Source: Diphasiastrum complanatum
Taxonomy: Eukaryota; Streptophyta; Lycopodiopsida; Lycopodiales; Lycopodiaceae
Assembly (NCBI GenBank): GCA_029204225.1
Contig: CM055094.1
Coordinates: 29,498,107-29,562,106 of the forward strand
Direction: 5' to 3'
Length of the DNA: 64,000 nt
In this document: in pieces, positions 23,476 through 33,639 of the stretch
Layout: each line of letters begins with the position of its first letter
Position numbering within the stretch: the stretch's first letter is position 1
Notes under the pieces: model-generated
What the model was told of the DNA's origin: nothing
What the model saw: only the letters and a program-made list of their open reading frames with translations
Database searches by the model: none
Program-made: the position numbers and the translations under genes

Positions 23476-24204
23476 AAAAACAGCTTCTATTCCTTATGAC
23501 CGGTGAGGGTTTTTCCTACCAGTGAACAGTTTAGCAATAAATGTATTATGGAAGGAGCCTTCATTTCCAACACAAAAGGAACCTTTTTGTGGGCCCAACA
23601 ACCTTTTCGTCCAAACCCTATCTCAGCCTCTCATTTGAGGCTGTGATTCTGTAAGCACAATGCCTTTCACCTTCCTCTCTTCCTTTACACAATTCTTGAA
23701 TGTTACATAGAAGTCCAGTTGCTGGTGACCTCTCATTAAGAAATGCTGATGATAATACAAGTGTTTCTTTAAAGGCATAATTTTGGAAAGGTGAATTATA
23801 TTATATAAAGTTTTCTATAAGATTTCATGACATTTGTGTAAGCCATACTTGAGAGACAAATATCAATACTACTAGAAACTGTTGTGTTTAATCCTTAAAT
23901 ACCCAAAATCATCAGGTTTAATAAAGCAAAGAGCATTAAATTACTACCAAAATCAATCGGTGTCACGAAATTTTAAAATGAAAACACCCAAATTGTGTTG
24001 GGACGTCTCACGTATAGTTGATAACCTCGCAACACCAACTTTCAAAATCCGTAATGCCATGTGCTCAGGTTTCTTTTGTATTTTGGGACCACCTCCAGGA
24101 GCAGGATGTCCATCCACTTTTCTCTCTCCTCTGGAATCAGTCATTCTCTCTCTAGAATGTGCGTTCTCTGTCTACGGAATATGCGTTCTCTCTCCTCTCT
24201 CTAC

Positions 24205-24265
24205 GGTGGAATGTGCATGTGCTATGTGGCAGCCTGTCATTGGCTGTCCACATGCACGTTCCACC
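24205..24265. repeat. imperfect hairpin, 17-bp arms
   Basis: GGTGGAATGTGCATGTG (24205-24221) faces CCACATGCACGTTCCACC (24248-24265) with one mismatch. It follows a CTCTCT-rich tract. Confidence 0.8.
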
Positions 24266-24379
24266 ACAAATGGAAAAAAATTTGCATCATAAATGCGGAA
24301 AAAAAAACTAGTCCACGCGTGCGGCTAGATGTCGGTACTGTACGGCCAGGGAAAGAAAATAACCAGTGTCCACCTTCGC

Positions 24380-24480
24380 ACAATGGCATTACGCAGGGCC
24401 CTCAGGCCTTCCTTGCTGGTCGGGGCCTGCCCTCGGGCGAGGGCCCTCCCAGCAAGGAAGGCCCTCAGGCGGGACCTTTC
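24380..24480. repeat. GC-rich GGCCCT palindromic tract
   Basis: AGGGCCCTCAGGCCTTCCTTGCTGG is complemented about 45 bases later by CCCAGCAAGGAAGGCCCTCAGG, forming a large GC-rich hairpin around a GGCCTGCCCTCGGGCGAGGG core. Confidence 0.8.
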
Positions 24481-24536
24481 CCCCCACGTAAAATCAAATC
24501 TATGCGCCTCTTCCTTTTTTATTTGTTTTATTTTTT

Positions 24537-24601
24537 AAAAAGAATTTTATTTACATGCACCTTTTGAGATGTAGAAGGTGCATGTAAATAAAATTCTTTT
24601 T
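24537..24601. repeat. perfect 27-bp inverted repeat with 11-base loop
   Basis: Arms 24537-24563 and 24575-24601 are exact complements. The inner part reads TACATGCACCTT / AAGGTGCATGTA, the same theme as the small hairpin at 22855. Confidence 0.95.
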
Positions 24602-24780
24602 TTTTTTACATGACCTTTTGCACGGAAGGTGCATGCAAAACATTATGGCAAAAAAAAATATTAAAAAAAGTTTTCACATCAAAGGAAGGTCCACCTCCTC
24701 AACCGTTCTGTCGTGGGAAAGGGCCTTTCACCTCGGCTACCATCCTTGGTGGAACAGCCTCGTTCAAATCCCTACCATTC
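24602..24780. repeat. foldback-like element, orientation B
   Basis: The run AAAAAAAGTTTTCACATC, then GGAAGGTCCACCTCCTCAACC, is the reverse complement (with mismatches) of 22780-22830. GGGAAAGGGCC text follows. The element is thus present twice in this interval in opposite orientations. Confidence 0.6.
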
Positions 24781-25879
24781 GATTGGTTCATTTTTGTTGT
24801 GTTGCCTCTAGATACTCAACATGCTGGGCAATGTCCCCAAGCCCAAAAAGCGGGCTTGAGTTTCCCTTACATGGCATGGATCGCATGCCATCGCATTTGC
24901 CACATGCTGACAACTCAAGCTAAATTTGAAAGGGAGGAGACCCATTTTTCTTCTCGGGACCAATGGCAGGACTCCATTTTAAATTTGGGACTTGCCAGGC
25001 AATGTAGTCTGAAACCACCCTTTTTTGAGGACTCTCTCATTTAGTATCAAAGAACTAGTACCTTTGCCACTTGCAATAATATTAGTGAATCATGGCCATT
25101 TTTCGCCAAACCCCTCACTAATAATAATAAAAATAAGAGCCCTTACCAAAAAGGAAAAAAAAAAAAACATTGACTTGTCAAAAGGAATAAAAGCTCTTTG
25201 TGGGTCCAATAACCTTCTTTGCCAACACAAAAAGTCTTTTGTGGGTAATAACCTTTTTGCCACCCTATCTCGGCATCTCATTTGAGGTTTTGATTTTGCA
25301 AGGAGAAATGCCCTTCACCTTCCTCTTGTTTTTTACAAAATTCTCAAATGTTGCATAGAAGTCAATTTGATAGTGACTTCTCAATGAGAGATACTTATGA
25401 AAATATTTATTGTACTTTGAAAGTAATGATTTTGAGGAGCCTAACTTTATAACAATTGTTTTATGAGTTTTTAGGATATTTGTGTAAGCCATACTTGTGA
25501 CAAAATATCAGCTAATATTTCTAGTCATTGTATATTTGTTCCCATAAAAATCCAAAACTGGCAAGTTCAATAAAACAAAGACCATTAAATTATTATCAAA
25601 ATCAATTGGTATCATAAAATTTTGAGTTGAAAATACCCAAACTTGACAGGTATCATGTATATGTGAGAATCACCCCACATTTCTATAAGCTAGCTTTCAA
25701 AGACACGTATCATGAATATTTGATAACCTCTCAAGAGTCATTTAGCAAACTTCGTACTCCTTTGCAATTTGCTTCCACTTTCAAAACTTCCTACCAACAC
25801 TTAAAGATTTTTTAAGCCCTATAACACTCCAAGTTTCAACTACTTTTGGGCTTTCCACTTTTAGAACTTGCTTCCTTAG

Positions 25880-26015
25880 ACTTTCCACATATCCTACCAA
25901 CAACAATTTTTAAGAGACTTGAATGCTATGAAGAAACATCATTGGTGGGGCCTTTGTGAAAATGTCATTGGCAACACATCATGTACATGGAGATGTAAAT
26001 ATTTGCAAATAGTTG
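25880..26015 (-). mobile_element. very decayed copia RNase H end
   Basis: On the minus strand a short stretch reads VANDIFTKAPPMMFLHS, matching the A-DIFTKAL..F signature seen intact at 11340 and at 56.2 kb. Nothing else of the element can be read. Confidence 0.4.
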
Positions 26016-26272
26016 GTAGCTCATTAAGTTGTTCTATGAGGTGAGTGTGCTTCTATGATTGGTTGGTCTATTGTGATGTCCTCCTTTGAAGATCACCCGC
26101 CCAATGCATAGGGTAAAGATTTAGTTTGTTTCTCCAAAGTGAAGTTCAAGCTCATGCAACATGCTCTTGTAGACAACCAAGGCTTCATTGAAGCGTGGCG
26201 TTATGTCTAGTTTGGTGGTGGGGCATTGTGCACCATGGTAATTGAGGCGTCTACTTAGCAAGTGCATTGCAG

Positions 26273-26390
26273 ACTCTCCCTGCACCATGTTAGGGAGTGG
26301 ATTTGCGGCTCACAGAGGAAGAATTTTTTTGTTGAAGGAGTGCAATGGTGAGGATTGCACCATTGCACTCCCTGACATGGTGCAGGGAGT
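26273..26390. repeat. nested double hairpin
   Basis: An outer inverted repeat joins 26273-26299 to 26366-26390 (both contain CTGCACCATGT and GGGAGTG, with small mismatches). An inner perfect 14-bp pair is GGAGTGCAATGGTG (26337-26350) with CACCATTGCACTCC (26358-26371). The outer right arm overlaps the inner one, so two alternative stems compete. A 32-bp tandem duplication (ATGAGAGCCGTAATTGAGCA) follows at about 26411-26470. Confidence 0.85.
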
Positions 26391-26479
26391 GCATGCAGTG
26401 CACTCTCTAATGAGAGCCGTAATTGAGCATATGTGGTCATGAGAGCCGTAATTGAGCATGTGTGGTCATGTATATATTG

Positions 26480-27800
26480 AGAATGCCATTATTGGTCCAT
26501 CTATGCATATTAAATATTTGGATGCCACTAGCTAAGTTGTATACTTGTAAGTCATTTGTAGTTGTCTTTTCAACTTAGTAGTTTGCTAGTCAATAATCTA
26601 TGGAGATATGAGTAAGCACCCACATTATTACTATATGAACAAACTCCGAAGAAGGATGACAACTAAAACCAAGAAGATGTGCAACATATTGACACTAGTG
26701 AGGATGATGATGGAGAAAGAGATGCATTCTTGTACTCTTTGAGGACATTGTCAATCACACCTTGGACCAAAGTGAGGAAGACAACTCCCAAGAGCATAGC
26801 TACATCACCATGCACCTCAAGGAAAGCACCAATGTCAACGAAAAGTAAAACTCTAATAGTCCCACCTTGTACAAGGGTGAAAACAATCACTCTAGTGAGA
26901 ACAATAAGGAGCCAACGAGTAGTAGGAAAACACTCCTAACAAACATTTTTCTCTGCCAAAGGCAAAGCCTTTTCATAGCATTCAAGTTTTCAAGCTGATA
27001 CGACATGTTCATGGTTCAATCTATATCAAGGACCACAAGAAGATGTAAGGAAAATACTTTTTTTGCTAGAAAAATAAACCAAGTCATTCGAGAATTGAGT
27101 CATTTCATTGGTAAGAAATGTTTTTTTTTCGATATAACTTTGTGCTTAAGCATATCGTCAACTTTATGATTATGGAAATGCAACTAAACTATATATTGTA
27201 AACTACAAAGTGAAGGTTTTAGCTACTAGTTAGTAGACCTTTTTGACTATGCAATCTAGCTTTTACAAGTAATTGTCATGAGATGCCATTGAACAAACAA
27301 TTTCTTTTTTAACTTACACAAACACACAAATTTTCCATGTTCATGTCTTGATATATTATTTGTGCATATACATAACCCATACAATCCTGTAAAATGAGCA
27401 TACAAATAGGCCAAAATTTTACATTTTTTAAACACAATGTGGTGTAAACCCGTACAAGCCTATCAGCCTGATTTGAGATGAAATACACTATAACACATTA
27501 AAATTCACTCAAATTAGGCATGATTGATGATAGCTTGTATGTTGTATTATTAAAGTGAATGGAATAGAACAATCTCTTAAATCAACAAGCTCAATGTAGG
27601 CATGGTACAAAATCACAATGACAAATGTATAAAGCTTTACATATTGTATAAATGATTTTAGCTTTTTTGGGGAAACTACCATACAATTGCCTTGACATGA
27701 CCTATGTGTCTTAGAAATATTCCATTATAGACTTTATGATGCGTGGTATTCCAAAGTGATCTTATTGAATTGAACTAGTGCCCCCCTTTTCTTTAAACCC
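26480..27800. other. gene-less stretch
   Basis: No supported feature. An 86-codon plus-strand frame (26679-26939) is Ser/Thr/Lys-rich without family features. Confidence 0.4.
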
Positions 27801-27803
27801 AAA

Positions 27804-27913
27804 CCCCCCCCCCCCCCCCCTTTTGCCCCTTTTTTTTTGTAAAGAGGTCCTTACACATGCATGTGTTTTGGATGCATGAGCATGCGCGCGCGCGCACACA
27901 CACACACACACAG
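27804..27913. repeat. poly-C tract and (CG)n(CA)n microsatellite
   Basis: About 17 consecutive C at 27804-27820, then GCGCGC merging into CACACA at about 27885-27913. Alternating purine-pyrimidine DNA of this sort can adopt Z-form. Confidence 0.9.
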
Positions 27914-28580
27914 TTGTGCACAATGTATGTATTATCATGTGAATGTGTTTGAATATACTCATAATATATATTTTTGTATCTATCTCCTATATCTTTTGTA
28001 AAATGAGTTGTAGTATTCTACAATATAATTTTGAAACAATATGTTCAACTATAATGTAAGGACCTAAAAAATTATTGGTGAAATGGAAAAATAATCCATC
28101 TTGACTTTAGGCTTGCTACAAATATTGTACCATGCAAGTATGTTGTTCATAAATGCAAAATGCCAAGTTTGGCCTAAATAGAACTCAAGCTACATGGATA
28201 TGTCATATCTAGAATGATAAGTACGAATTGCATATAGTTTGTAGACATAGAAATAGCAAATTATGCTTGTAGAAACTCGTGGCAATTCACATGCATTAAT
28301 TGTAAGTGATCCATAGTGACATGCAAGGCATGGACAAAGTGTAATGGACACATGCATGATGATTTGTACATTTCTAGTTAGAACTAGTACACTTGGAAAA
28401 AGTTGGTAGAGTTTCATGCATGAGAAGTGACAAATGTCACATAGACTCTAATTTTCACTTTAGATGTCATTAAATGATGGATGGATGTGGTTCCACCTCG
28501 AGCTACCTCAAACTCCATAAATATGTGTAGTTCTCCTCATATTTTGTGATAAAGAACCAAAGCTTTGTAGCTATCTCATG
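27914..28580. other. gene-less stretch
   Basis: No supported feature. Confidence 0.4.
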
Positions 28581-28581
28581 C

Positions 28582-28695
28582 CATTTTGGATCCACAACAA
28601 CGGGGTTGGCTCAACTGGTTATCTTGGCATCCAAAGTTTCTTTGGTCCCAGGTTCGAGCCTCCCCTTGGAAACCAAGAAGCATTTTGGATCCACA
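28582..28695 (+). mobile_element. complete short tRNA-derived SINE with 15-bp target-site duplication
   Basis: CATTTTGGATCCACA occurs at 28582-28596 and again, identical, at 28681-28695. The 84 bp between them hold a pol III box A (TGGCTCAACTGG, matching TRGYNNARNNGG) at about 28606 and a box B (GGTTCGAGCC) at about 28652, spaced as in tRNA genes. It does not fold as a functional tRNA. The perfect duplication implies recent insertion. A truncated relative lies on the minus strand at 9045-9101. Confidence 0.88.
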
Positions 28696-28734
28696 CATTT
28701 TTTGCTTTTTATTATTGAATCTTCATTATATTCT

Positions 28735-30660
28735 TTGCTGATCTTGCGAGACCTATATACAAACTGACTATTGTTCCTATTTGGACAATTGAGGCATTAG
28801 AAGCCTTTGAAAAATTAAAAAAAGCATTAGCTTCAGCACCAATACTATGTTCTCCAGATTGGACAATTGAATTTCATGTTCACACTAATGCCTCCAAATA
28901 TGCGATTGGATCACTTTTGACATAGCTAGGTGAATACAAGAAGGATTATCCAATACAATTTGCAAGCAGATAATTTACAGATCCAGAGAAGAAATATTCA
29001 ACAATAGAACGCGAAGCATTAGCCATAATTTTTTTTTTTGACATGACCTCATGGAAACACACTTTGCATTTTCTACGGATCATCAGTCGTTGCTTTATTT
29101 GGTAAACAAGACATGCAATACCAGACGTATTGCAAGATGGTTACTTTTATTGACCGAGTTTGATTTTTGAGTTGTGGTTCATAAGGGAAAACAACATTAT
29201 CTCGATGACCATGTTTCATGAATTGAATCCGCACCAGTTAATACTGAAGTGGATGATGAGCCTCTAGATGCTGCGTTATTCTATGTAGAACCAGCACTTG
29301 AGTAGGCAACGAATATTGTTGAGTACCTGATGCTAGGACAACCTCATGACTCCTTGACAAAAGTATAGAAGAGACAATTAATTCATAAGGCACAACCTTA
29401 TCAATTGATTGCTGGACAATTGTATCGTCGCAGAATGGATAATATTTTTCATAGATGTGTTTTACCGCATGAAATACCTGATTTGATAATGTTTTCACAT
29501 GATGGCATAGGCGGAGGACATTTCTCTACAGATATTACTATTTGCAAACTTTTGCAATCATATTGTTGGTGGACTACACTTCATAAAGACACCGAAAATT
29601 ATATTCAGTCATGTGTTGTTTGCCAACGAGCATGATGGCCTACAAAACAGAACTATGGACCCTTACATCCAATTTTATCGCAAGCGCCTTGTGAAAAATG
29701 GAGCCTAGATTATATTGGTCCTATTCATCCTGCGACACAAGGATCTCAAGCCAGATATATCATCATCGCAACCGACTAGATGACCAAGTGGGTTGAAGCC
29801 AAAGCAGTTAAAGTTGCTGATGCAAAATCTACGGCTAAGTTTCTCTATGAAAATATCATTATCAGATTTGGATGTCCGATTGAGATTGTCAGTGATCGTG
29901 GTACACACTTTGTTAATCAAATGATAAAGTGTCTGTTGGAAGATTTTTTTGTTATACACCGATTTAGTACTCCTTTCCATACTATCCTAGGGTTAATGGC
30001 CAAGCTGAACCTTCCAATAAGATTCTCTACGCTATTATGACAAAAACAGTTGAAGCGAGTCAGTCTGATTGGGAACATAAATTGCATGCAGCATTATGGA
30101 CATTCAGAACCACTTATAAGGGTAGCACACATCAAACACCCTTCCAAATGGTTTATGGTCAAGATGTTGTCATGCCGACTGAATTCTTAATACTATCCTT
30201 ACGCATAGCAGATCTGAAAGAAGGAGATCTAGCGCTGATGTATAAAACTAAGTTGATCAAGGGGAAATTGAAGTTTATCGGTGAAGGACCGTATAAAGTC
30301 AAAGAAATACTGAACTATGGAACAATTATTCTTGAGTATCTGGATGGAAAATGTTTTGATACTCTAGTGAATGGCAGCCGACTACGTAAGTTTTGGCAGC
30401 CTACATCGCTAGTTCAGTTAACATGATTGCGAATGATGCTTTTATTTTATTTGTTTTTTTAATTTTTGGTTTTACTACTTAATTGATATATTTTTTTGGA
30501 AAAGATAGTATGAAAAAAAAAGTGAGAAAGGACAGATGAGCAAAAGTTAGAAATGTCATCAGATCAGAAAGAATTAAAGGAAAATATTTTCAGGAATCAG
30601 ATCTTATGTGAAAAATGACCTGAGAAATTATTTTTTTGGTCATGTTTTGCACAAACTGAG
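28735..30660 (+). mobile_element. Ty3/gypsy relic: RNase H, integrase, 3' tail
   Basis: Decayed pol end of the same family as 39.6-43.85 kb. It begins in RNase H (FEKLKKALASAPIL, HVHTNASKYAIG, then PIQFASR, EREALAII), with stops and a T-rich slippage at about 29030. The integrase zinc-binding part (LPHEIPDL, CVVCQRA) and catalytic core follow: Asp in IIIATD, Asp in IVSDRGTHF, and the E region disrupted by a frame change near 29990 (NGQAEPSNK in the shifted frame). Compared with the second copy, about 200 bp are missing between LRIA and DLKEGDLALMYK, joining 30215 across the deletion. Non-coding 3' DNA to about 30660 also matches the other copy. It is not functional. Confidence 0.88.
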
Positions 30661-30863
30661 TTAGAATTGTTTGTCGAGTTTTTAGAAGCAAGATCCACCT
30701 CAGATATATCCATACTAAGTTGGGCGAACATTCTTTTAACCAGTTGGTACCTATTTTTACCTTTGGCGAATGTTAAGCATTATGCCATTTTGAGAACCTT
30801 CATCGAGCATCTTCCTATACTTAGAAACCTTCGCCGACATGCCAGATGCATTTAAAATGCCAA

Positions 30864-32902
30864 ATTTATCCTAAATGGTTTGATAAAAAATTTTGTGCCT
30901 TTACACCGCCAATGCTTGGCTTGCAAGGTACATTTTCTTTTTTTCTCGAAAGCTTAAAGTCCTTTTGTAATTTGACATGTCCTTTATGGAGACCTGCTTT
31001 AGACAGAACATCTTCTAATCTAGAAATAGCCTCCTTGGAAGATAATTCCCAAGCATATAATATGTGACAATACACAAGCTTTTCGATTATTCTACCCTCA
31101 GCATGGAGAGTGCAAATATGTACGTTTTGTAGAGGAATTGGCAGAACAGGTTTCCAATTTGGATCCTCTTTGTCTCTTGTTATTCTTGTATTCTTGGTCA
31201 TGTCATTTGATGATTTCATACAATATAAACATGGAGTTTTGGAGCTTGGTCCATGGAAAACGTTGAACATACATTTTAAAGATTTCAAATCACCAGCCAA
31301 ATGCCACTCTATCTTGAAGTCTCCCATTCCAAGGACATTGAAAAGTTCCCTATCCATATGCTCTTTGATGATTCTGGGATATGTTGTTTTGCTAAACACC
31401 CATGACAGAATGTCATGATCTTCCTTTAAAACCTAAAAAATGGATAGACAAAAAACTAGTCAATTGATAACAATATCAAAACCCAAGTAACATACAATAT
31501 CAAAACTCATTAGATTTTAAAATATCATACCTCAAAGGCTGCCAACCACCAGATGTCATTCTCGTTCTGAACATTGAAGTTAAAATCTCCTTGATCGTTA
31601 GTCTTTTGAAGTGCTCCATTCATGAGTATTATACTCACTCTCTCCATTTTTTGTCCTTTAATAAGTTCTGATTCATCCAGCTTCAGTACCAAGACTATCT
31701 TACTGTCTACCTTTTCCGTGGAAATATCATAGAAATGTATAATAAATCTTAATAACGTATTCATATCGACAAACATGTTATTTGACTGATTGTAAGACAT
31801 AGATTTTTTGTCCTTTGATTGGGAAAGGGGCATCCTCGGAAGCTCTTCTCTCGGATGATTCACCCGAAGAAGATAACACAAAAAATTTTATTCTATCTCT
31901 TCGTTGGGGAGATAGATTCTCAAACCACTGTTGATTATATTCTTTGGGCTCCTCATGAGATCTTCTCCTAGATGGTCTCCCACTTGACCTTCCACTTGAC
32001 CTATCACTTGAAGACATTTCACATTTTGATTCCCAACCAATGCAAATCTTCAAAAAAAGAAAAAAATAATAATAGATGATTAATGTTACAATTTACAGTC
32101 ATGTTAAAACAATATAAGATCTGAACTTTTGAAGTATAAAAAAGATTGCAAAGGCCAAAAGTCAAAAACTTACTTGAATGCATAAATTCTCCTTTTCCGA
32201 TAGCCTCCTATTGATGACAAATTATGAATATTTGTGTTGATCACTCGCTTTCAGTTTTTTGTTTTTACCTTTTTACCTATCAAGTCAACATCTTTCAATA
32301 GTTGTGAGTATGCAGAACGACTATTATTCAATTCGATTTTCATTTGATCAATCTCTTTTCTTGTACTCACTATGATTTTTTGCAATAATTCACTATTATT
32401 TCGTAGATTTTCATTTTCTTTTTGGAGAACCTCATTCTCTAGCAATTTTATTCGTAAAACATTGTCTTTTTTACCACAATCTGAAGATATACGTATAATT
32501 ACATCCTCTAAACAATAAATTCTTTCCATTGAAAATGCGTTACGATATTCATCTAATCTTTAACAATAACCTAGAAAACCATTCTTTCCAAGACAGACAA
32601 AATATATCAATTGAGTAGCAGAAGAAAATTTGGGATGCTGCATGGAATATAGATCTTTAGGATATAATGTCTCGTCTACCCAGAGGTCCAAATTTGCTTT
32701 TCCGTTAGTCCTAATAGCGCAAACAATCATCAACTGACAAGCAAGATGCTTTGACACCTCTTTTAATCAAAGGAGCATATTCTTCAGGAAGGTCTATATG
32801 GAAATGAAATTTTTTCATTGTAAGAAGAAAAAGCAGATTACGATCCAATATCAATTCAACAAAAAAATAAATAAATGAAACATACTCAGCACCTTTATAC
32901 AT
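30864..32902 (-). pseudogene. DDE-like transposase relic, copy A
   Basis: Minus-strand exons, read from high to low coordinates: about 32902-32253 (N-terminus FHIDLPEEYAPL; then NLDLWVDETLYP and GFLGYC, each in a different frame; then a coiled coil with KLLENEVLQKENENL); about 32053-31531 (Ser/Arg-rich segment SSGRPSRRRSHEE, then the conserved core with KLDES..KGQKME and NDIWWLAAF); and 31433-30864 (EWHLAGDLKSLK followed by a CLYC zinc-ligand-like pair). The intron after WWLAAF matches that of copy B, and the core is about 70% identical to it by eye over 84 residues. I assign Asp in KLDES and Asp in GDLK as candidate catalytic residues; the segment with the proposed Glu is missing, lost where the gypsy relic abuts. 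Function as transposase is inference from layout; the superfamily is unresolved. Confidence 0.6.
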
Positions 32903-33088
32903 TTCAAATACCAGTTTATCATTTCACGTAGCACTTGAAGAATGAGATTGATCTTTGATTCAAATGTTGTCATGCCGCTGATTTTTTTATTTCTGAGTTT
33001 TGAGTTTTCTCAATCCGTGTATTTTGGTTGCCGCTCTTCTTTTTTCAAATCTTGCCATATCTCTTTTCTCTCAAGAGATGTAGGCATT

Positions 33089-33637
33089 TTATGTATCATT
33101 GAGGAGAGTACATGCAAGGTTGTATAGCATGGGCCCGGTGGCTATTCGATTGCACGAATTGGGTTTAATGGCCAGCCTTAGTTCATTGAGGTCAAAGGTG
33201 GACCAGTCATAGGGCACTACAGAGGGGTTAGGGAACTCCATATAGGATTCCACAATTTGGCTCATGAGGTTAGATTGTATGCACTCCTTGCGCAAGCTGG
33301 AAATGACTAGGAAGTTATTTAGGAGATAGGAGGCGGATTGAACAATGGGGTTATTGATAGCCTCTATCAAATAACCATTGTTAGTCTTTAGCTGGGTGTC
33401 AGGACCGAGTGGAGTTAAAAATAGTTGGATGAGGGCAGGGGCACTACGATGAGAGGGTTTTTGGCGGGTACCAGTAGCAATTCCTATTGTTGCAAGTGAG
33501 TCAGTGTTGACACGCACACGGTGCAATCTGTCATGGTATTGAATGTAGAAATGACTTTTTTTTTTGTCCCACATGGTGTAGGCTATCTTGGGAATTAGGT
33601 TGACATTCGCTTCATGATTATGAATATCAATATGCAC
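33089..33637 (-). CDS. unassigned 182-codon ORF between gypsy and transposase relics
   Basis: I do not recognise this frame. It is open for 182 codons in AT-rich DNA. Its content is balanced and protein-like (YDRLHRVRVNTDSLATIG-type text, LFLTPLGPD, VVPYDWSTFDLNELRLAIK), without internal repeats. Upstream the reading continues, with stops, into gypsy-like text (MAKLFRIDPPK, MTKKNQMKQ), so it may be the unusual C-terminal end of that gypsy protein, or a captured domain. Downstream lies the N-terminal part of transposase copy A on the same strand. No membrane segment or known motif is seen. It is either a recently inactive element gene or a chance survivor. Confidence 0.4.
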   Translation of the reverse strand: MHIDIHNHEANVNLIPKIAYTMWDKKKSHFYIQYHDRLHRVRVNTDSLATIGIATGTRQKPSHRSAPALIQLFLTPLGPDTQLKTNNGYLIEAINNPIVQSASYLLNNFLVISSLRKECIQSNLMSQIVESYMEFPNPSVVPYDWSTFDLNELRLAIKPNSCNRIATGPMLYNLACTLLNDT

Positions 33638-33639
33638 CG

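Larger units (their letters stand above)
23085..25660. repeat. diverged segmental duplication (23.09-24.02 and 25.01-25.66 kb)
   Basis: Shared ordered text in direct orientation: ACTGGCTCATCTAGTATT / ACTCTCTCATTTAGTATC; CTATCTCAGCCTCTCATTTGAGG / CTATCTCGGCATCTCATTTGAGG; TGCCTTTCACCTTCCTCT / TGCCCTTCACCTTCCTCT; TTTGTGTAAGCCATACTTG in both; and AAAGCAAAGAGCATTAAATTA / AAAACAAAGACCATTAAATTA. The first copy is interrupted by the hairpins of 23.18-23.48 kb, the second is not. Confidence 0.75.

Noticed and set aside
26679-26939. 86-codon Ser/Thr/Lys-rich frame
   Set aside because: Low complexity, with no splice context or homologous copy in the window.
28600-28680. Functional tRNA gene
   Set aside because: Box A and box B are present, but the cloverleaf arms do not pair and the copy is bounded by a target-site duplication. 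It is a SINE.
30667-31418. Plus-strand ORFs opposite transposase copy A
   Set aside because: They are antisense to the exon with the GDLK and CLYC motifs, which has a homologue at 58.4 kb in the sense frame.
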